Assembly (NCBI GenBank): GCA_002358895.1
Contig: DEPR01000023.1
Span: 5,927 to 11,899, forward strand
Reading direction: 5' to 3'
DNA: 5,973 nucleotides
Source of the DNA: Ruminococcus sp. UBA3387
GTDB taxonomy: Bacteria > Bacillota > Clostridia > Oscillospirales > Ruminococcaceae
The number at the start of each line of letters is the position of its first letter. The stretch's first letter is position 1. Positions 5,637 through 5,973 of the stretch are shown piece after piece. A model generated the notes under the pieces. That model worked only from the letters and a program-made list of their open reading frames with translations. It made no database searches and was not told where the DNA came from. Both the position numbers and the translations under genes were made by a program.

Positions 5637-5973
5637 ATGAAATTAATGATTGCTTCCGACATTCACGGCTCTGCATACTACTGTCAGAAAATGATTGATG
5701 CTTTTCACCAGCAGAATGCTGACAAGCTTTTGCTTTTAGGTGATATTCTCTATCACGGGCCACGAAATGACCTGCCGAAAGATTATAACCCAAAGGCTGT
5801 CATTGAAATGCTCAACCCCTTGAGAGATAAGCTGATGTGTGTTCGTGGCAACTGTGATTGTGAAGTGGACCAGATGGTGCTTGACTTCCCTGTTCTTGCT
5901 GACTATGCTATGCTTTACGTTGACGGTGTAACCATATTCGCAACTCACGGACATACTCACAACTGTGATAATC
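5637..5973 (+). CDS. yfcE: YfcE-family metallophosphodiesterase (3' end outside window)
   Basis: The first 112 residues are visible. E. coli YfcE is a Mn-dependent phosphodiesterase active on model substrates, with unknown natural substrate and about 184 residues. The calcineurin-like metal motifs are present: D8-x-H10 (ASDIHGS), GD at 35-36 (LLLLGDIL), GNCD at 71-74, and THGH at 103-106. The stretches HGPRN (40-44) and VRGNCDCEVDQM (69-80) match E. coli YfcE closely as I remember it, which separates it from the related MJ0936/YsnB types. No signal peptide is present, so it is cytoplasmic. The start is supported by AAAGGA at 5623-5628, 8 bases before the ATG. One base separates it from the hydrolase stop, so it should be in the same operon. 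The missing part should hold the final GH-x-H metal site. Confidence 0.94.
   Translation, partial: MKLMIASDIHGSAYYCQKMIDAFHQQNADKLLLLGDILYHGPRNDLPKDYNPKAVIEMLNPLRDKLMCVRGNCDCEVDQMVLDFPVLADYAMLYVDGVTIFATHGHTHNCDN

Noticed and set aside
5006..5662. A 218-codon open frame on the - strand
   Set aside because: It lies wholly opposite the SGNH hydrolase and yfcE start, which have full motif sets. Its product is a biased Ile/Phe/Cys/Tyr-rich sequence typical of an antisense shadow.

Overview
The window reads as ordinary core chromosome of a low-GC Gram-positive bacterium of the Clostridia type, possibly a gut Ruminococcus/Oscillospiraceae relative. This is inferred from four things: a T-box leader in front of pheST, a PheS carrying a four-cysteine cluster, an IreB-family gene (a Firmicutes family), and strong AGGAGG-type ribosome binding sites with A/T-rich intergenic DNA. 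All real genes are on the + strand. I see no phage genes, transposase, CRISPR array, tRNA or rRNA.

Left part (1-770): the C-terminal part of an unrecognised, possibly membrane-associated protein runs in from outside the window and stops at 431. A 339-base gap follows. It is filled by a near-consensus extended -10 promoter (454-482) and a complete tRNA-Phe-responsive T-box leader (about 489-733). The leader has a UUC specifier, a UGGU tRNA-acceptor bulge, and mutually exclusive antiterminator and terminator helices.

Centre (771-4218): pheS and pheT, 19 bases apart, encode the alpha and beta subunits of phenylalanyl-tRNA synthetase. The T-box lets uncharged tRNA-Phe switch on the enzyme that charges it. 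No strong terminator follows pheT.

Right part (4219-5973): a separate promoter (4269-4297) precedes a short IreB-family gene, the substrate/regulator of PASTA Ser/Thr kinase signalling in Enterococcus. A strong intrinsic terminator follows it. Only 16 bases beyond the terminator's T-run begins a gene for a secreted, C-terminally membrane-anchored SGNH/GDSL hydrolase. One base after that gene's stop starts a YfcE-type metallophosphodiesterase, cut by the window edge. The last two genes look translationally linked.

I found no convincing undescribed system. The points most worth a second look are the divergent T-box core, the placement of ireB next to pheT, the terminator directly in front of the hydrolase gene, and the tight pairing of an anchored SGNH hydrolase with YfcE.
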